Shown here piece after piece: positions 56,483-62,774 of a stretch of DNA of 64,000 bases. The stretch is taken from positions 62,001 through 126,000 of the forward strand of contig JAJDUJ010000027.1 of the NCBI GenBank assembly GCA_022826705.1, given 5' to 3'. Below the pieces are notes generated by a model. It was not told the DNA's origin and did no database searches. It saw only the letters and a program-made list of their open reading frames with translations. Origin of the DNA: Acidimicrobiia bacterium. Its GTDB lineage: Bacteria; Actinomycetota; Acidimicrobiia; Acidimicrobiales; Bin134. Position numbers and translations under genes: made by a program. Position 1 is the first letter of the stretch, and every line of letters begins with the position of its first letter.

Positions 56483-56508
56483 CGGCGGATAAAGGCAATT
56501 GTCCGCCG
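56483..56508 (+). promoter_or_regulatory. Inverted repeat overlapping the second 16-bp motif
   Basis: CGGCGGA-N12-TCCGCCG has perfect 7-bp arms. It encloses TAAAGGCAATTGTCCG (56490-56505), 23 nt before the start of the secreted protein gene. It may be an operator or recombinase site. Confidence 0.45.
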
Positions 56509-56530
56509 AATACCAGATCGGGGCTTCCTA

Positions 56531-58456
56531 ATGAAACGACTCCGCCCGAAGAGGGCCGCCAAGATGGCCGCATTTGCCAAGCGCCCGAGCCGGAAACTGC
56601 TTTTGGCCTTTCTGTCGATGCTGCTGGTGGCGGGCGGCCTTGTGTTCGCGCTGCCCGACACAACGCCCGCCGCCGACGCCCATCCTCCGTGGACGGAGCC
56701 CTACACCTATAACGTCACAATCGGGAAGACCCGCGAGGTTCCGGTTTACGAGTGGGTGACCGAGAAGGTACGGGTGCAACCGTTCTGGGAGAAGTACACC
56801 CAGCGCTTCCCCTGTGAGACGGTCATAATCGGCGGCGAGGTCGGTACCTATTGCCCGCCGCCAAAAACCTCGTGGCGACAAGTTTACAACTACAAAACGG
56901 TGTCCAAAAAAGTGCAGACCGGCACCAAGACCGAGGTCTATTTCGTCACCGAGACCAGGACCGGAACCCGCACGGTCCACGACCCCCACTATGAGCCACC
57001 CCCGACCCCGAAGCCCACGGCCAAGCCGACGCCGAAGCCCGACCCCACGCCCGACCCCACGCCCGACCCTGATCCCCCGCCGACCACCAGGGTTGATCCG
57101 CCCCCCAAACCGGGCGGCAACGGCGGCGGCAACGGCGGCGGCAATGGTGGCAACGGTTGCAAGCCGGGCGAGCATCCCAACGGGAACACCTGCCACGCCG
57201 ACCATGCGAAGTGCGCGGCCGGTAAGTACGAAGACGAGAGGGTAACGGTCTACGGCCACGTTCGCGATAGCCACGGGGATGTATCGGTTCCCGGCTGCGA
57301 CACCCGGCCGGTGCCGGTCATATGCCCCACAGGCCAATACGCACCACCTCTGCAAGAGAACCCGCAAGTCTATCAAAGCAATGACGGAAGTTTCAGACTT
57401 GTTGTTAATCCACTGATTGCAAGAGCCGAAGGTAGGATAGCTTTTGCAGCAAAATGGGATAAAAGAAGCGATAACTGCTACGAACCAGTGCTAAAGAACC
57501 CCACTGGAGCAAATTTGAGAGCCATATATGAGAAAGCTCAGGAGTTTTGGGACAACACCGCGGAAGCGACCAGGGCGGCTTTTCGGACTGCTGCCGGTGA
57601 AGTTGTTGCTGCGTACAAGGCGGCTAACGACTTTGCCTATGGCGTATTGTGCGATTCACCATTAGACCTAGGAGCGCATTTCACTGTTGGTGCTGGAGGC
57701 TCTGCTGCTGGACGAGAAGTAGCGAGAGCGGCGGCAACCCGAATAAGCACAAGAGCGGCGGCAGTCGCTGCGGGTATAAGTACTACAGGCATTGGTGCCT
57801 TAGTTCATATATCAGTTACATTGGCTTGCGCGGCTGAAAATGCAGTAAGGGAGGATGATTCCGATTCGGTTCCTGATCCTGTTTCTGGTTTGTCTGCGAG
57901 TGCGGGGGTGGGGGAGATTGCGGTTTCATGGTCGGCCTCGGCCACGACGCCCGAAGATGGTTTCGGCTATCGGTTGCAGTGGAAGCTCACGACTCAGGCG
58001 TGGGGTGACGCCGCTATGGGGTCCGAGGATTTGGACCACGGCTCGGATTTGGCGACCTCTTACACGATCACCGGGCTTGTGAACGGCTCGGCCTACGACG
58101 TGCGGGTGGCCGCGTTCAACGCCAACGGCGTCTCAACGTGGATCACCGGCCAAACCACCCCCACAGCCCCCAAGCCCGAGGCCAAGCCTTCTTTGGCGTT
58201 CGACTCTGTGTCGTGCGAGTCGTCGGGTTCGGGCTGGGTCATCTCGGTTACTTGGAGCAAGACCCCCGAGACCCTGAAGCCGGACATCTGGGCGAGCGAG
58301 GCGAAGAACCGCGGCCACCGCGGCCGCCAAACCGCGGTTGCGGGCACCTCGACGACGTTCGACGTGCCGAACGCCGGTTGGTACCAAGTCGGAATGCAGG
58401 CCAAGCTCGCCGGAAACAAAAAAGTGGGCGACAGCGAGCCGGTGCGCTGCCGATAG
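56531..58456 (+). CDS. Secreted fibronectin type III protein with proline-rich stalk
   Basis: A 641-residue protein. A basic N-terminus and hydrophobic core (LLLAFLSMLLVAGGLVFALP) with a possible AxA cleavage site near PAADA indicate secretion. Then come a beta-rich Cys-containing domain (about 50-150), a Pro/Thr/Lys stalk (TPKPTAKPTPKPDPTPD), a Gly/Asn linker and a Cys-rich segment. A lower-GC segment is encoded at about 57360-57860, then a fibronectin III domain (SGLSASAGVGEIAVSWSAS to VRVAAFNANGVS), and a final Cys-containing domain. There is no sortase motif or C-terminal membrane anchor. ATG 56531 is used because the signal sequence begins there. It is probably a surface or adhesion protein acquired with the island. 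Confidence 0.8.
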   Translation: MKRLRPKRAAKMAAFAKRPSRKLLLAFLSMLLVAGGLVFALPDTTPAADAHPPWTEPYTYNVTIGKTREVPVYEWVTEKVRVQPFWEKYTQRFPCETVIIGGEVGTYCPPPKTSWRQVYNYKTVSKKVQTGTKTEVYFVTETRTGTRTVHDPHYEPPPTPKPTAKPTPKPDPTPDPTPDPDPPPTTRVDPPPKPGGNGGGNGGGNGGNGCKPGEHPNGNTCHADHAKCAAGKYEDERVTVYGHVRDSHGDVSVPGCDTRPVPVICPTGQYAPPLQENPQVYQSNDGSFRLVVNPLIARAEGRIAFAAKWDKRSDNCYEPVLKNPTGANLRAIYEKAQEFWDNTAEATRAAFRTAAGEVVAAYKAANDFAYGVLCDSPLDLGAHFTVGAGGSAAGREVARAAATRISTRAAAVAAGISTTGIGALVHISVTLACAAENAVREDDSDSVPDPVSGLSASAGVGEIAVSWSASATTPEDGFGYRLQWKLTTQAWGDAAMGSEDLDHGSDLATSYTITGLVNGSAYDVRVAAFNANGVSTWITGQTTPTAPKPEAKPSLAFDSVSCESSGSGWVISVTWSKTPETLKPDIWASEAKNRGHRGRQTAVAGTSTTFDVPNAGWYQVGMQAKLAGNKKVGDSEPVRCR

Positions 58457-58860
58457 AACCGCGCCTCCGCAAAACCCGAGACCGCCGGGGCCGCCCTGGG
58501 CGCTGTGGTGGCCCTGAGGCCCGCTGTGGGGCTGTGGCCGCCCTGGGGCCGCTGTGGTGATCGCCCGCCCCTCGGGGCCTTCAGCGGCGCTGTGGGCGCT
58601 TCCAGCTCCCGCCCGCGCCGCCCCCCGGACCTATAAACCGCCCCCAGCCCCAGCGCAGCGCCCCCGGCCCCCTCCGGTGTTAGCCCCGGTGTTACACCCC
58701 ACCCCCGAAACCCGCCCCCGGAGCCGAGCGCCAGCGTCGATCCCCGGCGGCCGCTGGGGTGGCTCTCAGCTCCCCCGGCCAGCTCCCCTCGGTTGCGGTA
58801 GCGGCGCTGTGGGCGTTCTGGGCAGCGGCCCGGCCCGATTCAAGGTGTATGGTGGGGGGC
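58457..58860. other. Repeat-rich GC spacer before the small-protein array
   Basis: This 404-nt stretch has no supportable gene. It is dominated by short degenerate units around GCTGTGG and GGCGCTGTGGGCG, related to sequence just upstream of the conserved 5' elements at 58831 and 61341. Confidence 0.5.
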
Positions 58861-58884
58861 ATGAAGTACGAAAACCCCCCACCA
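58831..58884 (+). promoter_or_regulatory. Conserved 5' element, copy 1
   Basis: CGGCCCGATT, then a TATGGT hexamer (58848-58853) 7 nt before ATG 58861, and a perfect 10-bp inverted repeat TGGTGGGGGG (58850-58859) / CCCCCCACCA (58875-58884) whose 15-nt loop holds the start codon. Confidence 0.75.
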
Positions 58885-59109
58885 CACACCGATGACGATA
58901 CTAGTTTGGGTGTTGCTGAAGAACCAGGGGCTATAGGGTCTAAGTCGTCTTTTCCAAGCCTGTTGGTGTTTGGCCTTGTGTCAGGCTGCTCTTGGGGCAT
59001 TAGCAGGTTGTTCGATGCCTCTACGGGGTTGTGGGTTTTAGGTGGGCTGGCAGTTTGTAGCGCTTTGGTGACTGTAGCCATCTGGTGTTTTGCCTCACGT
59101 CGTTCCTGA
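58861..59109 (+). CDS. Small two-helix membrane protein, array member 1
   Basis: An 82-residue protein: a proline/acid N-terminus (MKYENPPPHTDDDT), then two hydrophobic segments (SLLVFGLVSGCSWGI and LWVLGGLAVCSALVTVAIWCF) and a short basic tail. The first 14 residues are shared with members 2-4; the rest differs and its DNA is lower in GC than its neighbours. ATG 58861 is preferred to upstream codons because it is the common point of the conserved 5' elements. Function unknown. Confidence 0.7.
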   Translation: MKYENPPPHTDDDTSLGVAEEPGAIGSKSSFPSLLVFGLVSGCSWGISRLFDASTGLWVLGGLAVCSALVTVAIWCFASRRS

Positions 59110-59119
59110 GGATCAAGGG

Positions 59120-59136
59120 GCGGTCTTGCAGACCGC
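59120..59136 (+). terminator. Hairpin after array member 1
   Basis: GCGGTCT-TGC-AGACCGC, a perfect 7-bp stem 10 nt after the stop at 59109. No T-run follows. Confidence 0.4.
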
Positions 59137-59441
59137 TTGGAGTTGCTGAGATTCTCCGCTAGTTGGACGCTGCCGTGGTCAGGCTTGTTGGCGAGTCGGG
59201 TGTTTGCCCTTTCCCTCCGATATGGGTGGGCTTCGTCTTGGTTCCCTATCTGCCCTGCGGTGGGGCTACGCCATGCCCAGGGGTAGTCATTCCGACCCCG
59301 TGGTGGCCCTGGCGCTCAGCCTCGGGGCGTGCCTGCCCGAGCACGAGCCGCCGCCGACCCCGCAGGCCGACCCCGCCAGCGGCGGTTTAGCGGATCAAGG
59401 GGGTACCTAAGTAGGGGTCAAACCCCGTAACTCGCCGCTGA
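59137..59441. other. Spacer without a supportable gene
   Basis: Short open frames exist here (for example 59204-59410) but lack family features, a ribosome-binding site or the conserved 5' element. A GGGGT-CAA-ACCCC stem lies at 59414-59426. Confidence 0.4.
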
Positions 59442-59669
59442 GAGGCCAAAAACAGGCCCGATCCGGGCCGGATCGGGCGGGCAAGCCCCCAGCGGCCCGC
59501 TGACCTGCTCGACTACGCAGACAAGATCCGCGCCCGGATGCCCGCCCCCTGGCAGGTTGCCGATGCCCACAAGTGGGCCGACCGAATACGCCGCGACATG
59601 GGATGGCCCACCACCACAGCCGCCCCCGAACCCCCAACCCCGGACCACGGCGCTGACACCGCGAGCTGA
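59442..59669 (+). pseudogene. Gene remnant or short ORF
   Basis: An open frame with protein-like composition but no normal start at its beginning. It contains LLDYADKIRARMPAPWQ, VADAHKWADRIRRDMGWP and a Pro/Thr tail. Read from ATG 59538 it would be 43 residues. It looks like the 3' end of a larger gene whose 5' part was lost, but I recognise no family. Confidence 0.4.
59457..59477. repeat. 21-bp perfect palindrome
   Basis: CCCGATCCGG-G-CCGGATCGGG: 10-bp arms around one base. It may be a protein-binding site or a cruciform; it lies inside the remnant frame. Confidence 0.7.
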
Positions 59670-59672
59670 GCC

Positions 59673-59764
59673 CCCAGGGCTGCCCTCGGGGCCACCAGCT
59701 CTCCCCAGGGCCTCACACAGCGCCCAGGGCTGCCCTCGGGGCCACCAGCTCGCCCCAGGGCCTC
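59673..59764 (+). repeat. 50-bp-period tandem repeat
   Basis: Two 42-bp stretches at 59673-59714 and 59723-59764 differ at one base by eye. The second runs directly into 5' element copy 2. Confidence 0.85.
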
Positions 59765-59817
59765 GGCCCGATTCAAGGTGTATGGTGGGGGGCATGAGCT
59801 ATCACAACCCCCCACCA
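59764..59817 (+). promoter_or_regulatory. Conserved 5' element, copy 2
   Basis: CGGCCCGATT, TATGGT (59781-59786), and inverted repeat TGGTGGGGGG (59783-59792) / CCCCCCACCA (59808-59817) around ATG 59794. Nearly identical to copy 1. Confidence 0.75.
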
Positions 59818-60096
59818 CACCCCCACGACGATACCTCCTCGGAAGCCATCGAAAACCCGCTGAGGCTACGGTTCGTGTTCTGGCCCATGCTCACTCTCAT
59901 GTCGGGCTGGATAATTTTCGGCTGGTACGTGTTCGCCCCGTGGTTTGTGGATGTGTCGGGCATTAACGCTGACCCCGAACTAGTGCGGCTGTGCTGGGTC
60001 ATCATCCCCCCGTACCTGGTCTTGTACTCGACTGTATGGGCAGCGCATTTGATTGGGAGGGTTAGGGCGCGCTCCGCGGTGACCCGGCCCGATTGA
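59794..60096 (+). CDS. Small two-helix membrane protein, array member 2
   Basis: A 100-residue protein: MSYHNPPPHPHDDT, then a charged stretch, a first hydrophobic segment (FWPMLTLMSGWIIFGWYVFAPWFVDVS), and a second (LCWVIIPPYLVLYSTVWAAHLI), ending RVRARSAVTRPD. FAPWF recurs in members 4 and 5 (GPWF in member 3), and RVRARSA recurs at the end of member 4. Its last codons contain CCCGGCCCGATT, a copy of the 5' element core. Function unknown. Confidence 0.72.
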   Translation: MSYHNPPPHPHDDTSSEAIENPLRLRFVFWPMLTLMSGWIIFGWYVFAPWFVDVSGINADPELVRLCWVIIPPYLVLYSTVWAAHLIGRVRARSAVTRPD

Positions 60097-60099
60097 ATG

Positions 60100-60741
60100 T
60101 CACAAGAGGTTGATGAGGCTGATGAGGCTGTAGGCCAATAAGTTCAACAGAAAGCGCAGATCTTTTTGGCGGCGGTCTTCGGGATAGTCCGACAGCTCTC
60201 CCCAGCCCTTGCGCTGGCACCACTTCTCGAAACCCACGCGGGCGGCTACGAACACGACCACACTGACCGGCAGGGCGGTGAGCCGCCCCGGAGTGCTGGG
60301 CCAAACGGCGACCACTATGCTTACGGCGACGTCCGCGGCCGTGATGGACCGGAAGAACCGGGAGCGCCGCAGGTAGAGGATCGCCGGGGCGATGCTGGGA
60401 GGGGGGTCGAGTCGAGCCCGCGGGGCGTTGCGGTCTATCTCGGCTTGCCGCCTTTGGGCAGGGGCGGCGGCCTCGGCCCGCCGCCGCTCTCGCCGTTCAA
60501 CCAATGGCCAAACAAGCCACACCAGCAAAACGATGGCGAGCCACACCAGCCAACCGAAAAGCCGAAACGACGGCAACGGCCGCCACGACGATGGCAACGG
60601 CGACCACGACGACTCGTTGTCGAACAAATTAGCGAACCAAGGGGCGAACACAAACCAGCCGACGAGCCAACAGGCAGCCCAACGGAGATGAAACCGCATT
60701 TGGGGACTCAGCCTCGTGGAGGAACGATCCGGGGCGTTCAT
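60100..60741 (-). CDS. Membrane protein related to the small-protein array (member 5)
   Basis: A 213-residue protein on the opposite strand, convergent with member 2. ATG 60741 (MNAPDRSSTRLS) is chosen because the sequence before it, TATG-CGGTGGGG-TGCATGA, resembles the conserved 5' element. Segment WLVGWFVFAPWFANLFDN matches the FAPWF region of other members. Further helices (LFGWLVWLAIVLLVWLVWPL and AVSIVVAVWP) and a long basic stretch follow. Function unknown. Confidence 0.62.
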   Translation of the reverse strand: MNAPDRSSTRLSPQMRFHLRWAACWLVGWFVFAPWFANLFDNESSWSPLPSSWRPLPSFRLFGWLVWLAIVLLVWLVWPLVERRERRRAEAAAPAQRRQAEIDRNAPRARLDPPPSIAPAILYLRRSRFFRSITAADVAVSIVVAVWPSTPGRLTALPVSVVVFVAARVGFEKWCQRKGWGELSDYPEDRRQKDLRFLLNLLAYSLISLINLL

Positions 60742-60838
60742 GCACCCCACCGCATAACCCCAAACCGGCACAAAAACCCCCCAGCGCCCCCCACGGGAAC
60801 GCTGCAAGCCCGCTGCGGCCGCTGGTGGCGCTGTAGGC

Positions 60839-60892
60839 CCGGCCCGATTGCAGGTGTATGGTGGGGGGCGTGACCTATCACAACCCCCCCGA
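60839..60892 (+). promoter_or_regulatory. Conserved 5' element, copy 3
   Basis: CGGCCCGATT, then TATGGT 7 nt before GTG 60870. The inverted repeat is reduced to GGGGGG/CCCCCC because the CCACCACAC codons are missing. Confidence 0.7.
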
Positions 60893-61217
60893 TGATACAG
60901 CCCCGGACGCCCCGCGAATCGGTCGGCGCACCGCCAAAGTCTTGGTTAGGGCCGTGCGGGTGGCCCTGCTGTATCTCCTCGCAATCAAGAGGTTCGACCC
61001 GCTGCGAATCGGTCGGCGCACCGCCGCGGTCTTGGCCGGTCTCATTGCGGGCGTGAGGATGGGCCTGTTCTTTCTCCTCGTCATCCACGTGCTCGGCCCG
61101 TGGTTTGCGGGCCTGTTGAACATCGGCCTCGACATCGCGATACTGGGGACCTTGGCCGCCGTCGGCTTGGTAGGCGTCTCGATGATGGTCTATGGATCAA
61201 GAGCGCCCACTAGCTGA
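60870..61217 (+). CDS. Small membrane protein, array member 3
   Basis: A 115-residue protein: MTYHNPPDDTAPDAP, then two copies of RIGRRTA about 30 residues apart, each followed by hydrophobic sequence (LLYLLAI; GLFFLLVIHVLGPWFAGLLNIG), and a last helix (ILGTLAAVGLVGVSMMVY). The doubled RIGRRTA block is also doubled in DNA. GTG start. GPWFAGLLNI matches APWFAGLLNI of member 4. Confidence 0.72.
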   Translation: MTYHNPPDDTAPDAPRIGRRTAKVLVRAVRVALLYLLAIKRFDPLRIGRRTAAVLAGLIAGVRMGLFFLLVIHVLGPWFAGLLNIGLDIAILGTLAAVGLVGVSMMVYGSRAPTS

Positions 61218-61220
61218 TTT

Positions 61221-61240
61221 GCCGCTGTTGTTTTAGCGGC
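61221..61240 (+). terminator. Hairpin after array member 3
   Basis: GCCGCT-GTTGTTTT-AGCGGC starts 3 nt after the stop. The left half lies in a 22-bp sequence repeated exactly at 61959-61980. Confidence 0.4.
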
Positions 61241-61340
61241 CGCCCGCGCCGCGGCAGCTTCTAACCCTCCCCGCATAGGCGGCTGTTGCCCGCCGACTAG
61301 CCGGGCTGCGTTGTTGGCTGTGGGCGCTCTGGGCGGCGGC

Positions 61341-61395
61341 CCGGCCCGATTGCAGGTATATGGTGGGGGGCATGATGCAACACAACCCCCCACCA
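61341..61395 (+). promoter_or_regulatory. Conserved 5' element, copy 4
   Basis: CCGGCCCGAT, TATGGT 7 nt before ATG 61372, inverted repeat TGGTGGGGGG (61361-61370) / CCCCCCACCA (61386-61395). Similarity to copy 1 extends about 24 bp further upstream. Confidence 0.75.
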
Positions 61396-61713
61396 CACCC
61401 CCCCGATGATACAGCCCCGGATGCCCCGCGAATCAGCCGGCGCACCACCATTGTCTTGGACTCGCTCGGGGGGCTTGCTTTTACATTGCCAATCAGCCGG
61501 CGCACCGCCAACATTGTCGTGGTCTTGTTCCTTGGCGTCCTGCCGGCTACCGGGGTCTCTCTCTTCATCTATCTGTTCGCCCCGTGGTTCGCGGGCCTGC
61601 TGAACATCCACCCCGCCATCGTGATAGTGCCGTTCGGGGCCGCTGGCGTCTTGGTGCTTGCGTGTCCATTGATCGTTAGACGTGTCAGGGCGCGCTCAGC
61701 ACCGGCTGGCTGA
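61372..61713 (+). CDS. Small membrane protein, array member 4
   Basis: A 113-residue protein: MMQHNPPPHPPDDTAPDAP, then a doubled ISRRT block (RISRRTTIVL and PISRRTANIVV), a helix (VVVLFLGVLPATGVSLFIYLFAPWF), AGLLNIHPA, and a final helix (IVPFGAAGVLVLACPLIV) ending RRVRARSAPAG. It is closest to member 3 at the N-terminus and to member 2 at the C-terminus, which suggests recombination among members. Confidence 0.72.
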   Translation: MMQHNPPPHPPDDTAPDAPRISRRTTIVLDSLGGLAFTLPISRRTANIVVVLFLGVLPATGVSLFIYLFAPWFAGLLNIHPAIVIVPFGAAGVLVLACPLIVRRVRARSAPAG

Positions 61714-62298
61714 GCTGCCCTGGTTGTTCTTGGTCTAGCGGCTGGTGCAGCGCTGAGCGCCGTACTGGCTCCCAGTTCCCGCTCTTGTTGCCAGCGCCCT
61801 TTGCGCTGCCGTAGCCTCCCCAGCGTCACGAAGCATCGCTGGGGCCATAGGGCTCCCTGCGGTCAGGCCATTGGGCGGGCTCGGCTGTTCGCTTGGCCTC
61901 CCTTCGGGTCTGACCGCGGTGCTTCGTGACGGAACGCTTCAAGTCCGTCCCGAGGGGGGCTGATTTGCCGCTGTTGTTTTTGGGCTGGCCGCCGGGTTAG
62001 GTTCGCGCCAGCTACAGAAAGCCGTTGGAGCTTGCTCTGCGGCCGGGCGCGTTGAGGGTCGGGTGTTTGCTTGGCCCCCCTTCGGGTCTGGCCGCGGCTT
62101 CGTTGCGCGGGGCGGTTGCGGAGGGCTTCAGATATCGACGACCCGTGCCAGATACAGCGTGCCCGGAGCGTCTGGGCCTCCGGGGTCGCTGGCGTGGAAG
62201 TAGATGGCCGCTGCGGCGGTGCGAACCACCCGCAGCGTGCTGGTCTTGGAGAAAGGGACGACATCGCCGGGCCCGCCCATTTTTCCACTGCGCCGTCG
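61714..62298. other. Non-coding spacer with nested repeats
   Basis: This 585-nt stretch has no supportable gene. It holds a nested inverted repeat (61824-61931), the second copy of the 22-bp direct repeat (61959-61980), and an imperfect direct repeat of about 37 bp beginning GCTTGGCC at 61891 and 62069. Just after member 4, the sequence resembles the 3' end of member 3. Confidence 0.5.
61824..61931. repeat. Nested inverted repeat (108 nt)
   Basis: Outer arms 61824-61839 and 61916-61931 pair at 15 of 16 positions, 12 consecutive (CGTCACGAAGCA). Inner arms GCGGTCAG 61859-61866 and CTGACCGC 61910-61917 are perfect, but touch the outer arm by 2 nt, so not all pairs can form at once. Confidence 0.6.
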
Positions 62299-62556
62299 CT
62301 AGGGCGTGAACTCCTGTCGGCCCAGCTTCTCGTTGAAGTACTCGGCCAGCTCGGACTTGTCCTTCGCGTCGGCGTCGGCCGTGCCGTCGGCGATGCGCTT
62401 CGCCGTCTCGAGCTCGGCCCGTTGGATCTGCTCGATAACCAGCTGCGGGTGCTCGGCGGGCTGTTGCCGCGGCAAGCTCTCTGCTTTTCGCTTCTGCATG
62501 GCGGTGTGCCGGGCCTGCTGGAACAGCCGGCCCAAGTGCAGCCTCTCTGCGCCCAT
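62299..62556 (-). CDS. Small charged helical protein, function unknown
   Basis: An 85-residue protein rich in Glu, Lys, Arg and Gln (AERLHLGRLFQQARHTAMQK; QLVIEQIQRAELETAKRIAD; KSELAEYFNEKLGRQ). ATG 62556 is chosen because GGAGGG lies 9 nt upstream; the longer open frame upstream runs through the 62631-62677 hairpin and looks non-coding. It follows the AlbA/ATPase-like gene on the same strand. It could be a DNA-binding or toxin-antitoxin-sized partner, but nothing proves that. Confidence 0.6.
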   Translation of the reverse strand: MGAERLHLGRLFQQARHTAMQKRKAESLPRQQPAEHPQLVIEQIQRAELETAKRIADGTADADAKDKSELAEYFNEKLGRQEFTP

Positions 62557-62630
62557 AGCAGTGGTTCCCTCCGGAGTTTGGTTGGCGATCACGAGTGTAT
62601 GCCGATCAACCGCGCCTGGTCCGCCTCGGT

Positions 62631-62677
62631 GGCAAATCCGCTGGCGCTCGGAATCCGAGAGCGCCAGCGGATTTGCC
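62631..62677. repeat. Strong 47-nt hairpin
   Basis: Two 19-bp perfect inverted arms, GGCAAATCCGCTGGCGCTC (62631-62649) and its complement (62659-62677), separated by 9 nt. Folded further, 16 outer pairs, a 2-nt bulge and a 6-bp CTCGGA/TCCGAG stem leave one unpaired base. It lies between two minus-strand genes and has no T-run. Confidence 0.85.
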
Positions 62678-62774
62678 AGAAGGGGCCGCGTCAGGAGACA
62701 GCCGGCTCGGTGGCCGCAGCAGCCGGCGTTTGATGCGGCGTTTTCGGCTTGGGGATGGGGAACCTCCAGGGGTC

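Larger units (their letters stand above)
56035..56530. other. Intergenic regulatory region between integrase and surface-protein genes
   Basis: This 496-nt divergent gap contains no convincing gene. It holds a 16-bp motif present once in each orientation (56140-56155 and 56490-56505), an inverted repeat at 56483-56508, and an imperfect 21-bp direct repeat containing AGCGGCCACTGC at about 56341 and 56430. A tRNA-like TTCGAAC at 56475-56481 has no matching stem. Confidence 0.6.

Noticed and set aside
56470..56490. tRNA-like T-loop GGTTCGAAC
   Set aside because: The bases on either side cannot form a T-stem and no acceptor or anticodon arm is visible upstream.
60738..61611. Minus-strand open frames opposite array members 3 and 4
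   Set aside because: They mirror the plus-strand genes, lack start signals, and their peptides consist of antisense proline/glycine patterns. The plus frames have membrane helices and the shared start module.
58831..61731. Integron cassette array with attC sites
   Set aside because: The recombinase has no obvious integron-specific insertion, the repeats lie at the 5' rather than 3' ends of genes, and no GTTRRRY core was seen. A cassette-like role remains open, but not as a classic integron.
58457..62298. CRISPR array
   Set aside because: Repeats differ in length, are separated by genes or irregular distances, and no cas genes are present.
62025..62309. Plus-strand open frame in the right spacer
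   Set aside because: Arg/Cys-rich composition typical of a GC-rich shadow, no ribosome-binding site and no domain.
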